The notes under the pieces are model-generated. The model saw only the letters and a program-made list of their open reading frames with translations. It did no database searches and was not told where the DNA came from. From Kribbella antiqua (lineage in GTDB: Bacteria > Actinomycetota > Actinomycetes > Propionibacteriales > Kribbellaceae), in NCBI RefSeq assembly GCF_004345665.1, contig NZ_SLWR01000010.1, forward strand, positions 91,977-155,976: DNA of 64,000 nucleotides, written 5' to 3'. Positions 8,102-16,644 of the stretch are shown here, in pieces. The translations under genes and the position numbers were made by a program. Every line of letters starts with the position of its first letter. Position 1 is the stretch's first letter.

Positions 8102-8218
8102 GGGAGAAGTCTCCTGCAGAAGCGGTAGGGGCTCATGTGACAGAGCACCGCGCTGTGCCCGCTGAAGTCGATGGTACCGCGTCCCGGGATCGGCCGGCGG
8201 CGGGGACCCACCATCCGG

Positions 8219-9400
8219 TTACTCGGTGTCGCAACTCTGCGCCTCGACCTGCGTGGTGGCCGAGTCGATCTTGAGCTGTCCACGCTCTCGTACGACGCGA
8301 TAGCGCAGGTCCAGCCGGTTGCACGTCTGGCCGCCGGCCCCCTGCGAGGTCGGCGAGAACAGCACCGCGAACGTCATCCGCACGCTCAGCCCTTCCGGAA
8401 CGCGGGCCAGCGAGATGATCTTGGCGTTGAACAAGAACGTCGTCTCGTGGTTCTCCGCGTCCTTCTCCTCCGGCAGCGCCCTGGCCAGCTTCTTGGAGTA
8501 GTACCGGCGTACGGCGGCGAAGTCGTGCTTGTTCTGCTGCGTCAGGTAGTTGGCGAACAGTTTCTGCACTTCCAGCCCGAGCCCGGTGCTTCCGACCTGG
8601 AGTTCGGGCGCCATCGGGATCTGTGGACCACGTGAGCGCTGACAGGTGCCGCTCTCTTCGGGCGTGATGGCCGGTGGCCGCACTTCGGCGTACTCGCGGA
8701 GTTTGGCCAGCGGCACGATTTCGGCCGCCGGGACGGTCTTGCCGACGACGAGCCCGATCACGTGGCCGGACTTGTCCACGACCGGGCCGCCAAGTTTGGC
8801 CGGGTTCATGATCTCGCTGAGCCCGCGTGGTTGCTCCGCCGTACCGATCGGCTGGATGGCCTGCTTGCCGTCGGCGGTGTAGCCGATCTGCGCGCGTTCG
8901 GCCAGCGGATCGGGCTCGGCCGTGGCCAATGGCACCGGCGCGCTGTCCAGCCGCCCGATCAATCGCAGTACGGCGACCCCGTCGGCACTGCTGCCGAGCA
9001 GGTTGGCCCGTCGTACGCGCCCGTCCGGAGTCATGAACGCGATCGCCAGCGGCTGCTTGACGGCGGACGCGGCGGTCAGAATCAGGCCGTCATCGATCAG
9101 TACGCCGGTCGCCTCGCCGGTCCCCGCGCAGGTCGTGGCCAGAACCCGTACGACGCCTGGGCTGATCGACTCGAACACCTTCGTGGTGTCCATCCGCAGA
9201 CTGTCCGCGCGGACCCACCAGCCGGCGCTCGCCCCACCCGCCACGACGAGCAGGAAGACGACGAAGCCGGCCAGGAACCGGCCGAACCTCCACGGCTGCC
9301 GGCGTGGCGGTGGCTGCGGCGGCCGCGGCGGGAGCTGGGCGAGCGGCGCGGCGCCCCTGGGTACGCGCCGAGGGGGCCGCGGCTTGCCGTCCTCCCCCAC
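8219..9400 (-). CDS. Membrane-anchored trypsin-like protein with degenerate active site
   Basis: 393 aa: a cytoplasmic Pro/Arg-rich N-terminus (1-38), one membrane helix (about 41-63), then an extracytoplasmic chymotrypsin-fold domain with VLIDDGLILTAASAV, DGVAVLRL and KLGGPVVDKSGHVIGLV. The expected TAAH histidine is Ser112 and the expected GNSGGP serine is Leu203; only the Asp (D140) remains. It is therefore probably non-catalytic, with binding or scaffold duties. The C-terminal ~130 residues form a separate module with two Cys. GTG start with GGAGG upstream. It is separated from ilvC by a terminator. Confidence 0.8.
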   Translation of the reverse strand: MGEDGKPRPPRRVPRGAAPLAQLPPRPPQPPPRRQPWRFGRFLAGFVVFLLVVAGGASAGWWVRADSLRMDTTKVFESISPGVVRVLATTCAGTGEATGVLIDDGLILTAASAVKQPLAIAFMTPDGRVRRANLLGSSADGVAVLRLIGRLDSAPVPLATAEPDPLAERAQIGYTADGKQAIQPIGTAEQPRGLSEIMNPAKLGGPVVDKSGHVIGLVVGKTVPAAEIVPLAKLREYAEVRPPAITPEESGTCQRSRGPQIPMAPELQVGSTGLGLEVQKLFANYLTQQNKHDFAAVRRYYSKKLARALPEEKDAENHETTFLFNAKIISLARVPEGLSVRMTFAVLFSPTSQGAGGQTCNRLDLRYRVVRERGQLKIDSATTQVEAQSCDTE

Positions 9401-9444
9401 GCTCCACCTCCCCAGTCACGGTCCAGACCGATTGTGCCAAAGCA

Positions 9445-9474
9445 AAGGCCCGAGCCACGGGTGGCTCGGGCCTT
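9445..9474 (-). terminator. Terminator after ilvC
   Basis: 14-bp stem (9445-9458 with 9461-9474) located 13 bp beyond the ilvC stop. On the minus strand GGCCTTTGCTTT follows. It ends the ilvBNC transcript before the pseudoprotease gene. The core sequence is shared with the hairpin at 6412-6439. Confidence 0.8.
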
Positions 9475-9486
9475 CTGCTGCGGAGA

Positions 9487-10518
9487 TCAGCGGGCGGCGG
9501 TGCCTTCGACGTAGTCCTCGTCGTGCGACTTGACCCACGCCATCAGGCCGCGCAGCTCCTTGCCGACGGCCTCGATCGGGTGCGACTCGCTCTGCTTGCG
9601 GAACTCGGCGAACTCCGGCGCGCCGGCGTCCTGGTCGGCGATGAACCGGGCCGCGAAGGTGCCGTCGGTGATGTCGCCGAGGACCTCCTTCATCCGGGCC
9701 TTCACCGACGCGTCGATGATCCGCGGGCCGGACACGTAGTCGCCGTACTCGGCGGTGTCGGAGACCGACCAGCGCTGCTTGGCGATACCGCCTTCGTAGA
9801 TCAGGTCGACGATCAGCTTCAGCTCGTGCAGGCACTCGAAGTACGCGACCTCGGGCTGGTAGCCGGCCTCGGTCAGCGTCTCGAACCCGGCCTGGATCAG
9901 CGCGGACACACCACCGCAGAGGACGGCCTGCTCACCGAACAGGTCGGTCTCGGTCTCCTCGGTGAAGGTGGTCTTGATACCGCCGGCCCGCAGGCCGCCG
10001 ATGCCCTTGGCATAGGACAGCGCGAGATCCCAGGCCTTGCCGGTGGCGTCCTGCTCGACCGCGACCAGCACCGGGACACCACGGCCCTCGGAGTACTCGC
10101 GGCGGACCAGGTGACCCGGGCCCTTCGGGGCGACCATGAACACGTCCACACCGGCCGGCGGCTTGATGTAGCCGAACCGGATGTTGAAGCCGTGACCGAA
10201 GACGAGCGCGTCGCCGTCGACCAGGTTCGGCTCGATCGCCTCGGCGTAGAGCTTGCGCTGAGCCGGGTCCGGTGCGAGCACCACGATCACGTCGGCTTCC
10301 TCGCAGGCCTCGGCCGGGGTGAGTACCCGCAGGCCCTGCGCCTCGGCCTTGGCCCGGCTCTTCGAGCCCTCGGGCAGGCCGACCCGGACGTCGACGCCGG
10401 AGTCGCGCAGCGAGAGCGCGTGGGCGTGGCCCTGGCTGCCGTAGCCGAGGACCGCGACGTGCCGGCCCTGGATCACCGACAGGTCGGCGTTGTCGTCGTA
10501 GAACATTTCAGCTGCCAC
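9487..10518 (-). CDS. ilvC: Ketol-acid reductoisomerase (NADP+), class I
   Basis: 343 aa, usual for the short class I enzyme. The Rossmann motif is GYGSQGHAHALSLRDSG; phosphate-contacting residues follow in the GLPEGSKSRAKAEAQG loop; the knotted C-terminal domain has ETETDLFGEQAVLCGG and FECLHELKLIVDLIYEGG, which carry the Mg-binding acids. It isomerises and reduces acetolactate and acetohydroxybutyrate. It is third in ilvB-ilvN-ilvC, with a 42-bp gap to ilvN. Confidence 0.97.
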   Translation of the reverse strand: MAAEMFYDDNADLSVIQGRHVAVLGYGSQGHAHALSLRDSGVDVRVGLPEGSKSRAKAEAQGLRVLTPAEACEEADVIVVLAPDPAQRKLYAEAIEPNLVDGDALVFGHGFNIRFGYIKPPAGVDVFMVAPKGPGHLVRREYSEGRGVPVLVAVEQDATGKAWDLALSYAKGIGGLRAGGIKTTFTEETETDLFGEQAVLCGGVSALIQAGFETLTEAGYQPEVAYFECLHELKLIVDLIYEGGIAKQRWSVSDTAEYGDYVSGPRIIDASVKARMKEVLGDITDGTFAARFIADQDAGAPEFAEFRKQSESHPIEAVGKELRGLMAWVKSHDEDYVEGTAAR

Positions 10519-10560
10519 TGGGAGCTCTTCTCCTTGATTCTGGATTCTTGGGTACGGCGT

Positions 10561-11196
10561 TCAGCCGTGACGGGCCGGGGCCACGGGCCGGCCCGGCGGG
10601 GGCGTGGGCACCGGATGGTGCGGTCGGTCGGCGGGCTGCGCCTGCACGTTCGGGGTCGCCGAAGCAACGTGCGGCGGTGGCACCGGGACCGGCCGCAGGG
10701 TGCGGTCGGAGATGGAGCGGCTGCCCCGGCCGATCGCCACCATGCCGGACTGCACCAGCTCGCGGACGCCGAAGGGTTCCAGCACCCGGAGCATGGCCTC
10801 GAGTTTGTCGGGATTACCGGTCGCCTCGATCGTGATCGCGTCCGGAGCCACGTCCACCACCTTCGCACGGAACAGCTGGACGGTCTCCAGCACCTGTCCC
10901 CTGGTCAGGGTGTCCGCCTTGACCTTCACCAGCAGCAGTTCACGCTGAACCGTCTGGCTGGGTTCGAGTTCGACGATCTTGATCACGTTCACCAGCTTGT
11001 TCAGCTGCTTGGTGATCTGCTCCAAAGGCTGCTCGTCCACGCTGACCGCGATGGTCATCCGGGACACCTCGGGGTGCTCGGTCGGGCCGACCGCGAGGGA
11101 ATCGATGTTGAATCCCCGCCGCGAGATCAGCGCCGCCACCCGGGCCAGCACACCGTGCTTGTTCTCGACCAGGATCGACAGAGTGTGCTTACTCAT
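10561..11196 (-). CDS. ilvN: Acetolactate synthase regulatory (small) subunit with extended tail
   Basis: Residues 1-165 are a standard IlvN: an N-terminal ACT domain (MSKHTLSILVENKHGVLARV, GFNIDSLAVGPTE) and a C-terminal ALS_ss domain. It binds valine and controls IlvB. The 211-aa total exceeds the usual ~165-175 because of a Pro/Ala-rich tail after VQSGMVAIGRGSRSISD (PVPVPPPHVAS ... PVAPARHG), probably disordered. Its ATG overlaps the ilvB stop (TGATG), so translation is coupled. Confidence 0.95.
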   Translation of the reverse strand: MSKHTLSILVENKHGVLARVAALISRRGFNIDSLAVGPTEHPEVSRMTIAVSVDEQPLEQITKQLNKLVNVIKIVELEPSQTVQRELLLVKVKADTLTRGQVLETVQLFRAKVVDVAPDAITIEATGNPDKLEAMLRVLEPFGVRELVQSGMVAIGRGSRSISDRTLRPVPVPPPHVASATPNVQAQPADRPHHPVPTPPPGRPVAPARHG

Positions 11197-12944
11197 CAGA
11201 GTTCCTCGCTGTCCCAGGTCGGGGCCATGTCGCGGGCGATCTGGATGTCGTCGTTGCTGGTGCCGGCCGCGACCATCGGCCAGACCATCGCGTCGCGGTG
11301 GACGACGAAGTCGACCACCACCGGCGCGTCGTGGACCGCCATCGCCTTCTCGATCGTCGCGTCGACCGAGTCACGGTCGGAGCAGCGCAACCCGACGCCG
11401 CCCATCGCCTCGGCCAGCTTCGCGAAGTCCGGGATCTGGGCCGAGTGCAGGTCGGTGTTGGAGTAGCGCTTGTCGTAGAACAGCGTCTGCCACTGCCGGA
11501 CCATGCCCAGCGACTGGTTGTTGATCACCGCGACCTTGATCGGGATGCCCTCCAGCGCACAGGTGACGAGTTCCTGGTTGGTCATCTGGAAGCAGCCGTC
11601 GCCGTCGATCGCCCAGACGGTCTTGTCCGGGCGGGCGACCTTGGCGCCCATCGCGGCCGGAACGGCGTACCCCATGGTGCCGAGGCCGCCGGAGTTCAGC
11701 CAGTGGCCGGGCTTCTCGAACGGGAGGTAGTGCGCGGCCCACATCTGGTGCTGCCCGACACCAGCGGTGTAGACGGCGTCCGGGCCGGCGATCTTGCCGA
11801 TCCGCTCGATCACGTACTGCGGCGACAGAGTGCCGTCCTCGGGCTCGTCGTACGCGACCGGGTACTTGGCCCGGACCGCCTCGAGCTGGTGGCGCCAGGC
11901 GTCGTACGACGGGGTGCGGCCAGAGTTCGCGATTTCGGTCTGCAGGGCGCCGATGAGGTCGCTGATGACCTCTTTGCAGTCGCCCACGATCGGCACGTCG
12001 GCGGCCCGGTTCTTGCCGATCTCGGCCGGGTCGATGTCGGCGTGGATCACCTTCGCCTCGGGGGCGAACGAGTCGAGCTTGCCGGTCACCCGGTCGTCGA
12101 ACCTGGCGCCCAGGCAGATGAGGAGGTCGGAGCGCTGGAGCGCGCCGACGGCGGACACCGAACCGTGCATGCCAGGCATGCCGAAGTGCAGCTCGTGCGT
12201 GTCGGGCAAGGCGCCGCGCGCCATCAGCGTGGTGACCACCGGGAGGCCGAGCATCTCGGCGAGCTGCTTGAGCTCGGCGTGCGCCTTGGCCCGGATCACC
12301 CCGCCGCCGACGTACAGGACGGGCTTCTCGGCCGCGGCGATCAGGCGGGCCGCCTCACGCACCTGCTTGGGGTGCGGGCGGGTCACCGGCCGGTAGCCGG
12401 GCAGCGACAGCTCGGTCGGCCAGTGGAAGTCGACCTTCGCCTGCATCGCGTCCTTGGTGACGTCCACGAGCACCGGCCCGGGCCGCCCGGTCGACGCGAT
12501 GTAGAACGCCTCGGCGATCGTGGTGGCGATGTCGTTCGGGTCGTTGACCAGGAAGTTGTGCTTGGTGATCGGCATCGTTATGCCGCGGATGTCGGCCTCC
12601 TGGAACGCGTCCGTGCCGATTGCGGCGCTGGCCACCTGACCGGTGATCGCGACCAGCGGGACCGAGTCCATGTACGCGTCCGCGATCGGCGTCACCAGGT
12701 TCGTCGCACCGGGGCCGGAGGTGGCCATGCAGACGCCGACCTTGCCGGACGCCGCGGCGTACCCCTGGGCGGCGTGGCCGGCGCCCTGCTCGTGACGTAC
12801 CAGGATGTGGCGGATCTGGGTCGAGTCGAGCATCGGGTCGTACGCCGGGAGGATCGCGCCACCCGGGATGCCGAAGACGGTGTCCACCCCGGCATGTTCC
12901 AGTGCGCGGATCAGAGCCTGTGCCCCGGTCAGCTGCTCACTCAT
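11196..12944 (-). CDS. ilvB: Acetolactate synthase catalytic (large) subunit
   Basis: 582-aa ThDP enzyme. The catalytic Glu is in RHEQGAGHAAQGYA, the central FAD-binding domain includes GARFDDRVTGKLDSF, and the ThDP/Mg motif is GDGCFQMTNQEL ending near NNQSLGMVRQWQ. It makes 2-acetolactate and 2-aceto-2-hydroxybutyrate, the first common step of Val/Leu and Ile synthesis. It is preceded by a BCAA leader peptide and attenuator. Confidence 0.97.
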   Translation of the reverse strand: MSEQLTGAQALIRALEHAGVDTVFGIPGGAILPAYDPMLDSTQIRHILVRHEQGAGHAAQGYAAASGKVGVCMATSGPGATNLVTPIADAYMDSVPLVAITGQVASAAIGTDAFQEADIRGITMPITKHNFLVNDPNDIATTIAEAFYIASTGRPGPVLVDVTKDAMQAKVDFHWPTELSLPGYRPVTRPHPKQVREAARLIAAAEKPVLYVGGGVIRAKAHAELKQLAEMLGLPVVTTLMARGALPDTHELHFGMPGMHGSVSAVGALQRSDLLICLGARFDDRVTGKLDSFAPEAKVIHADIDPAEIGKNRAADVPIVGDCKEVISDLIGALQTEIANSGRTPSYDAWRHQLEAVRAKYPVAYDEPEDGTLSPQYVIERIGKIAGPDAVYTAGVGQHQMWAAHYLPFEKPGHWLNSGGLGTMGYAVPAAMGAKVARPDKTVWAIDGDGCFQMTNQELVTCALEGIPIKVAVINNQSLGMVRQWQTLFYDKRYSNTDLHSAQIPDFAKLAEAMGGVGLRCSDRDSVDATIEKAMAVHDAPVVVDFVVHRDAMVWPMVAAGTSNDDIQIARDMAPTWDSEEL

Positions 12945-13050
12945 GAGTGCCTTCCCTTGTCTGTCACGTTATGGCTTGTCGCGACCGATCCATCCTCGCT
13001 CTTGTCTGTTTTCAATGCTCATCTGGGTCGCAGATACTCGCATTGGCAAC

Positions 13051-13084
13051 AAAAAACCCCCTCCGCCGGGTGGGCTGAAGGGGG
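13051..13084 (-). terminator. Attenuator terminator of ilvBNC
   Basis: On the minus strand CCCCCU (13084-13079) pairs with AGGGGG (13062-13057), with a CCACCC/GGCGG-type inner helix and TTTTTT afterwards. It lies 100 bp before the ilvB start and after the leader ORF stop. Confidence 0.88.
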
Positions 13085-13120
13085 CGCGCTCGACTCTGTG
13101 GTCGCGTCAGTCGGCGCGCC
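13083..13120 (-). promoter_or_regulatory. Competing leader helix of the ilvB attenuator
   Basis: GGCGCGC (minus 13120-13114), inside the last leader codons, pairs perfectly with GCGCGCC (13089-13083). The downstream arm shares two bases with the terminator's 5' arm, so the two structures partly exclude each other. Ribosome position on the leader ORF would decide which forms. Confidence 0.6.
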
Positions 13121-13148
13121 GCACAAGTACGAGGAGAATCGATCGCAT
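13107..13148 (-). CDS. ilvB leader peptide MRSILLVLVRRAD
   Basis: A 13-codon ORF with six consecutive branched-chain codons (Ile-Leu-Leu-Val-Leu-Val), including the rarer ATT, GTA and CTT, ending in the competing helix and followed by a terminator. This is the classical arrangement for transcription attenuation by charged Ile/Leu/Val tRNA. There is no ribosome site; a promoter candidate would place the transcript start next to the ATG. Confidence 0.9.
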   Translation of the reverse strand: MRSILLVLVRRAD

Positions 13149-13155
13149 GTAGGCA

Positions 13156-13185
13156 ACACTCGCCGACACAGTGCGATCGGGTCAA
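13156..13185 (-). promoter_or_regulatory. Candidate ilvB promoter
   Basis: A TTGACC -35 (13185-13180), an 18-bp spacer and a weak GAGTGT -10 (13161-13156) would start transcription near 13149, making the leader ORF almost leaderless. The -35 fits well; the -10 is poor. Confidence 0.35.
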
Positions 13186-13224
13186 GTTCGGCAGCGTTCC
13201 GTCCCATTTTCTGAGACACGCGTC

Positions 13225-14274
13225 TTACCGATAGAGGACGGACAGCAGTTGCGGGCCTAGCTTCTCGATCGCCTCGGGGTCGAGCTGGTAGTAGACGACC
13301 GAGCCGCGCCGGTGGGCGTGGACCAGCTCCGCCTCCCGGAGTTTGCGCAGATGCCGCGAGACCTGCGGTGCGCTCATCCCCAGCTGTTTGGCCAACTCCG
13401 ACGTCGCGACGGGGTTACGCAGGATGGCGTAGCACAGCCTCAGCCTGGTGGGATCCTGCAGTACGGCGAGCCGGTGCCGGATGGTCTCCAGCGACGGAGC
13501 CGTCGACGGACTCATGCCGTACTGGATCACCACCGGATAGCCCGGGTAGTGCTTCACCACGAAGTGCGGCTGGCCGTACAGCGTCGGCACCAGCAGACAC
13601 GGCCGCTGCGCGTCGATCTGAACCGTCGCGCTGTAGAGCTTGTCCAGCACGATCCGCCCACCAGCAGCGGTCGCCGCCGGGAAGTCGGCCAGCGCGAGTG
13701 GGCCACGACGGCGCAATTCCCGCTCACGGGCAGCCGCCTCACGGTCGAGCACCGCCTTCATCGCCGGCCAGTCGGTTTCGAACACGGCAGCCGCGAAGGT
13801 GGTCAGGAACTCGATCAAGCGGCTCCTGAACTCACCGGCATCCTGGCGTACGGCGGTCCCGAGCTCGAGGCGACTCGACGAGATCAGCCGCAGCCGCTGC
13901 AGCACGTCGTCGCCGATCTCCGCGTTGTTCTTCCCGATCAGCGCCTGCAGTGTCATCGTCACGAAGTCGTCGAGCGGGATCGCCTCGATGTCCTGCAGCT
14001 CCTCCTCGAGCGAGCGGCGGGATCCGGGCGTGAGTGGCAGCAGGTAGCGGGCGCGGAAGGCGCTCCACAGCGGAGCCCAGGCGGTTGCGCGAGCCAGGAG
14101 GTCCTCGTCGGCGGTCACATGAAGGCGCGCGACCCACCGGGCGGCTGCCGGGTGGTGGTCGGGCTCGTCCAACGCGTGCAGGCATGCGCACAGCTCGGCC
14201 AGCGGCGACGTACGGACCGTGATCGAGGCTGGATCCGCGACAGGCAGCAGGAGCGTGACGGCCACGAGGCACAT
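13225..14274 (-). CDS. ArsR-type HTH transcriptional regulator with N-terminal DUF5937-like domain
   Basis: The C-terminal ~75 residues are a winged helix: LAVLQDPTRLRLCYAILRNP, then ATSELAKQLGMSAPQVSRHL and a wing REAELVHAHRRGSVVYY. The long N-terminal part (RTSPLAELCACLHALDEPDHH ...) resembles the actinobacterial domain often joined to ArsR HTHs. The metal-binding ELCVCDL box of metalloregulators is absent. It is divergent from the hydrolase-tctCBA operon with a 17-bp palindrome between them, so it is the likely regulator of that operon. The ATG at 14274 is preferred over an extension to 14340, which would erase the promoter region; no clear ribosome site. Confidence 0.72.
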   Translation of the reverse strand: MCLVAVTLLLPVADPASITVRTSPLAELCACLHALDEPDHHPAAARWVARLHVTADEDLLARATAWAPLWSAFRARYLLPLTPGSRRSLEEELQDIEAIPLDDFVTMTLQALIGKNNAEIGDDVLQRLRLISSSRLELGTAVRQDAGEFRSRLIEFLTTFAAAVFETDWPAMKAVLDREAAARERELRRRGPLALADFPAATAAGGRIVLDKLYSATVQIDAQRPCLLVPTLYGQPHFVVKHYPGYPVVIQYGMSPSTAPSLETIRHRLAVLQDPTRLRLCYAILRNPVATSELAKQLGMSAPQVSRHLRKLREAELVHAHRRGSVVYYQLDPEAIEKLGPQLLSVLYR

Positions 14275-14285
14275 TACCGCGTTGG

Positions 14286-14302
14286 CGGCAATGTCCTTGC
14301 CG
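14286..14302. promoter_or_regulatory. Candidate operator between ArsR-type gene and tct operon
   Basis: CGGCAA-TGTCC-TTGCCG, a perfect 6-bp inverted repeat with a 5-bp centre, sits in the 58-bp divergent gap. Its position would let one dimer control both promoters. Confidence 0.5.
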
Positions 14303-14332
14303 GTGCCTTTGGCCTTCTCCAGGCTGCGGTTC

Positions 14333-15169
14333 ATGTCCAATGTGCTTCCGGTTCACGATCCGGTCGGGTTCTACCTGGCCGGATCCACCACCATCTTTGC
14401 CTCGCGCTACGACCAGCGCTTCTCCTACTGCCTGTACGTGCCGACGGCCCATTCGGCCGACGGTCCGCCAGTGCCACTCGTCGTACTGCAGCACGGGACC
14501 GGACGGCGAGGGCCGCAGTACCGGGACAACTTCGCCGACTGGGCGGAGGAGCACGGGTGCCTCGTCCTGGCACCGCTGTTCCCGGCCGGGATCGAGGATC
14601 CGGACGACCTGCACAACTTCAAGTTCATCCGGTACGGCGACATCCGCTTCGACCAGGTGTTGCTGGCGATGGTGGACGAGGTCGGGGCACGGTTCAACGT
14701 CGCCACCGAACGCTTCCTGTTGCATGGGTTTTCCGGTGGCGGCCAGTTTGTGCACCGGTTCGCCTATCTGCACGCGGATCGGCTGGCCGGGGTGTCGATC
14801 GGGGCCCCCGGACGGATCACCTACCTGGACCCGGATCGGCCGTGGTGGATCGGGACCGCGACGTTCGCCGACGAGTTCGGGCACCAGCCCCGGATCGAGG
14901 AGCTGCGGCGGGTGCCGGTACAGATGGTGGTCGGCGCCGAGGACGTGGAGACCTGGGAGATCAACAACCCGGCCGACTCGAACTGGATGGACGGCGCCGA
15001 CGCGCACGGCGTGACCAGGATCGAACGGCTGCGAGCCTTGCGCGACAACTTCACCGAACACGGCATCACCGTCCGGTTCGACCTCGTCCCCGGCGTCGCC
15101 CACGAACCGATGCGCGTGCTCGAACCGGTCAAGGACTTCTTCGCCACAATTCTCCGGGAGGCATCATGA
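14333..15169 (+). CDS. Alpha/beta-hydrolase (esterase/depolymerase-like)
   Basis: 278 aa. PLVVLQHGTGRRGPQYRDNF carries an oxyanion-type HG, the nucleophile Ser lies in LHGFSGGGQFVHRF, and a C-terminal His occurs in VPGVAHEPMRVLEP. It resembles secreted PHB/feruloyl esterase-like hydrolases but has no signal peptide. Its stop overlaps the tctC ATG (ATGA), so it belongs to the transporter operon and may process the transported acid or its ester. The start at 14333 was chosen because upstream in-frame codons run into the divergent regulator. Confidence 0.75.
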   Translation: MSNVLPVHDPVGFYLAGSTTIFASRYDQRFSYCLYVPTAHSADGPPVPLVVLQHGTGRRGPQYRDNFADWAEEHGCLVLAPLFPAGIEDPDDLHNFKFIRYGDIRFDQVLLAMVDEVGARFNVATERFLLHGFSGGGQFVHRFAYLHADRLAGVSIGAPGRITYLDPDRPWWIGTATFADEFGHQPRIEELRRVPVQMVVGAEDVETWEINNPADSNWMDGADAHGVTRIERLRALRDNFTEHGITVRFDLVPGVAHEPMRVLEPVKDFFATILREAS

Positions 15170-16158
15170 AACGCCTTTGCACGCTTGCTGTTCTGGTCGT
15201 CCTGACCACCGCTGGTTGCGCAGTCGGTGGTGAGACCAAGACGGAGGCCTCCGAGACGTACCCGAGCAAGCCGCTCTCGATCCTCGCGCCGGGCAGCCCG
15301 GGCGGTGGCTGGGACACCCGGGCGCGCGGCATCGCGAACGCGCTCGGCCAGTGCAAGATCACCTCGCAGAAGGCCACTGTCACCAACGTGCCCGGTGCCG
15401 GCGGCACGATCGGCCTGGCCCAGTTCGCCAAGCACAACGGGGATCCGTACCAGCTGATGGTGATGGACAGCGCGACCATGCTCGGCGGGATCGTCAACAA
15501 CCACTCCCCTGTCGACCTGACCACCCTCACCCCGATTGCCGGATTGAGCCGGGGCCCGAGTGCGATCGTCGTACCGAAGAAGTCGCCGTACGCCGATCTG
15601 CCCGCCCTGCTGGCGGCGTTGAAGCAGAACCCGCGTGGGATCAAGTGGACGGGTGGATCGCTCGGTGGACCAGGGCATTTGACGGTGGCCGGGCTGGCCA
15701 AGGGTGCTGGAGTCGGGGTGAAGGACGTGAACTATGTTCCGACGGCCGGTGGTGGCGAATCGATGAACCTGCTGCTGAGCGGAGCCGCAACGGTCGGCAT
15801 CGACACGGTGGTCGAGTTGAAGCCGCAGATCCAGGCCGGAGCGCTGCGCGTCCTGGCAGTCGACGGCTCCGACCGGGTCGAGGGCGTCGACGCGCCGACG
15901 CTGAAGGAACTCGGGCTGGCGGACAAGGCGGTGACCACGCTGGCGGGGGTGATGGCGCCGGCGGGGTTGTCGGCCGAGCAGCAGAAGGATGTCATCGGTC
16001 TGCTGGACAAGATGCGTCAGAGCTCTTGCTGGCAGCAGGTGCTGAAGCAGAACAACTGGGTCGACGCGTGGACGCCGGGTGACGACTTCAAGACGGTGCT
16101 GACCGACCAGCGCACCCAGATCACGGCGATCCTCACCGAGATGGGCCTGGCGAAGTGA
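15166..16158 (+). CDS. tctC: Tripartite tricarboxylate transporter substrate-binding lipoprotein (TctC/Bug family)
   Basis: 330 aa with a signal sequence (MKRLCTLAVLVVLTTAGC); Cys18 is a likely lipidation site. YPSKPLSILAPGSPGGGWDT and NVPGAGGTIGLAQF are the ligand-cradling loops of Bug proteins, which bind carboxylates such as citrate, tartrate or aromatic acids. Substrate is not deducible. First transporter gene of the set; GTGA overlap with tctB. Confidence 0.92.
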   Translation: MKRLCTLAVLVVLTTAGCAVGGETKTEASETYPSKPLSILAPGSPGGGWDTRARGIANALGQCKITSQKATVTNVPGAGGTIGLAQFAKHNGDPYQLMVMDSATMLGGIVNNHSPVDLTTLTPIAGLSRGPSAIVVPKKSPYADLPALLAALKQNPRGIKWTGGSLGGPGHLTVAGLAKGAGVGVKDVNYVPTAGGGESMNLLLSGAATVGIDTVVELKPQIQAGALRVLAVDGSDRVEGVDAPTLKELGLADKAVTTLAGVMAPAGLSAEQQKDVIGLLDKMRQSSCWQQVLKQNNWVDAWTPGDDFKTVLTDQRTQITAILTEMGLAK

Positions 16159-16643
16159 CTGAAGTCAACTGGTCGCGGCGGATCGTCGCGATCGGATTCC
16201 TGGTCGTCGCGGTGGTCGTCCTGGTGTCAGCCTTCCGGATCCCCGTAGGCGGCGGGTACCAGGCTGTCGGCCCACGGGCCTTCCCGCTGCTGGTTGGTGG
16301 CGGGCTGGGTGTGGTCGCCGTAGTCGGCGCAGTGCAAGCGTTCAGGCCGCGCGATTCCGTGGCGGCCGGATCGGCGCTCGAGGCGGACGACGACGGCCCC
16401 ATCGCCTGGCGACCGGTGCTCATCCTGCTCGCGGCGCTCGCCGGCTATGCGGCCCTCCTCGTACCCGTTGGGTATTGGCAGTCGACCACGGTGTTCTTTG
16501 TCGTGTGTGCGCGAGTACTCGGGAGCCGGCGTTTGCTGCGCGATGCAGTGATCGCGCTGGTACTGGCGTTGGCGACGTACGTGCTGTTCGATCGGGTGCT
16601 CGGGATCACGCTGCCGCCGGGCTTTGTCAGGCTGGCGATCTGA
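16155..16643 (+). CDS. tctB: Tripartite tricarboxylate transporter small membrane subunit (TctB)
   Basis: 162 aa, GTG start overlapping the tctC stop. Four predicted membrane helices: about 9-26, 42-60, 86-105 and 120-145. Sequence is weakly conserved in this family; identity rests on size, topology (YQAVGPRAFPLLVGGGL is the usual DUF1468-type motif) and position between tctC and tctA. Confidence 0.9.
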   Translation: MTEVNWSRRIVAIGFLVVAVVVLVSAFRIPVGGGYQAVGPRAFPLLVGGGLGVVAVVGAVQAFRPRDSVAAGSALEADDDGPIAWRPVLILLAALAGYAALLVPVGYWQSTTVFFVVCARVLGSRRLLRDAVIALVLALATYVLFDRVLGITLPPGFVRLAI

Positions 16644-16644
16644 G

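Noticed and set aside
13225..14340. Longer ArsR-type regulator starting at 14340
   Set aside because: Would run through the palindrome and into the divergent hydrolase start; family resemblance begins after 14274.
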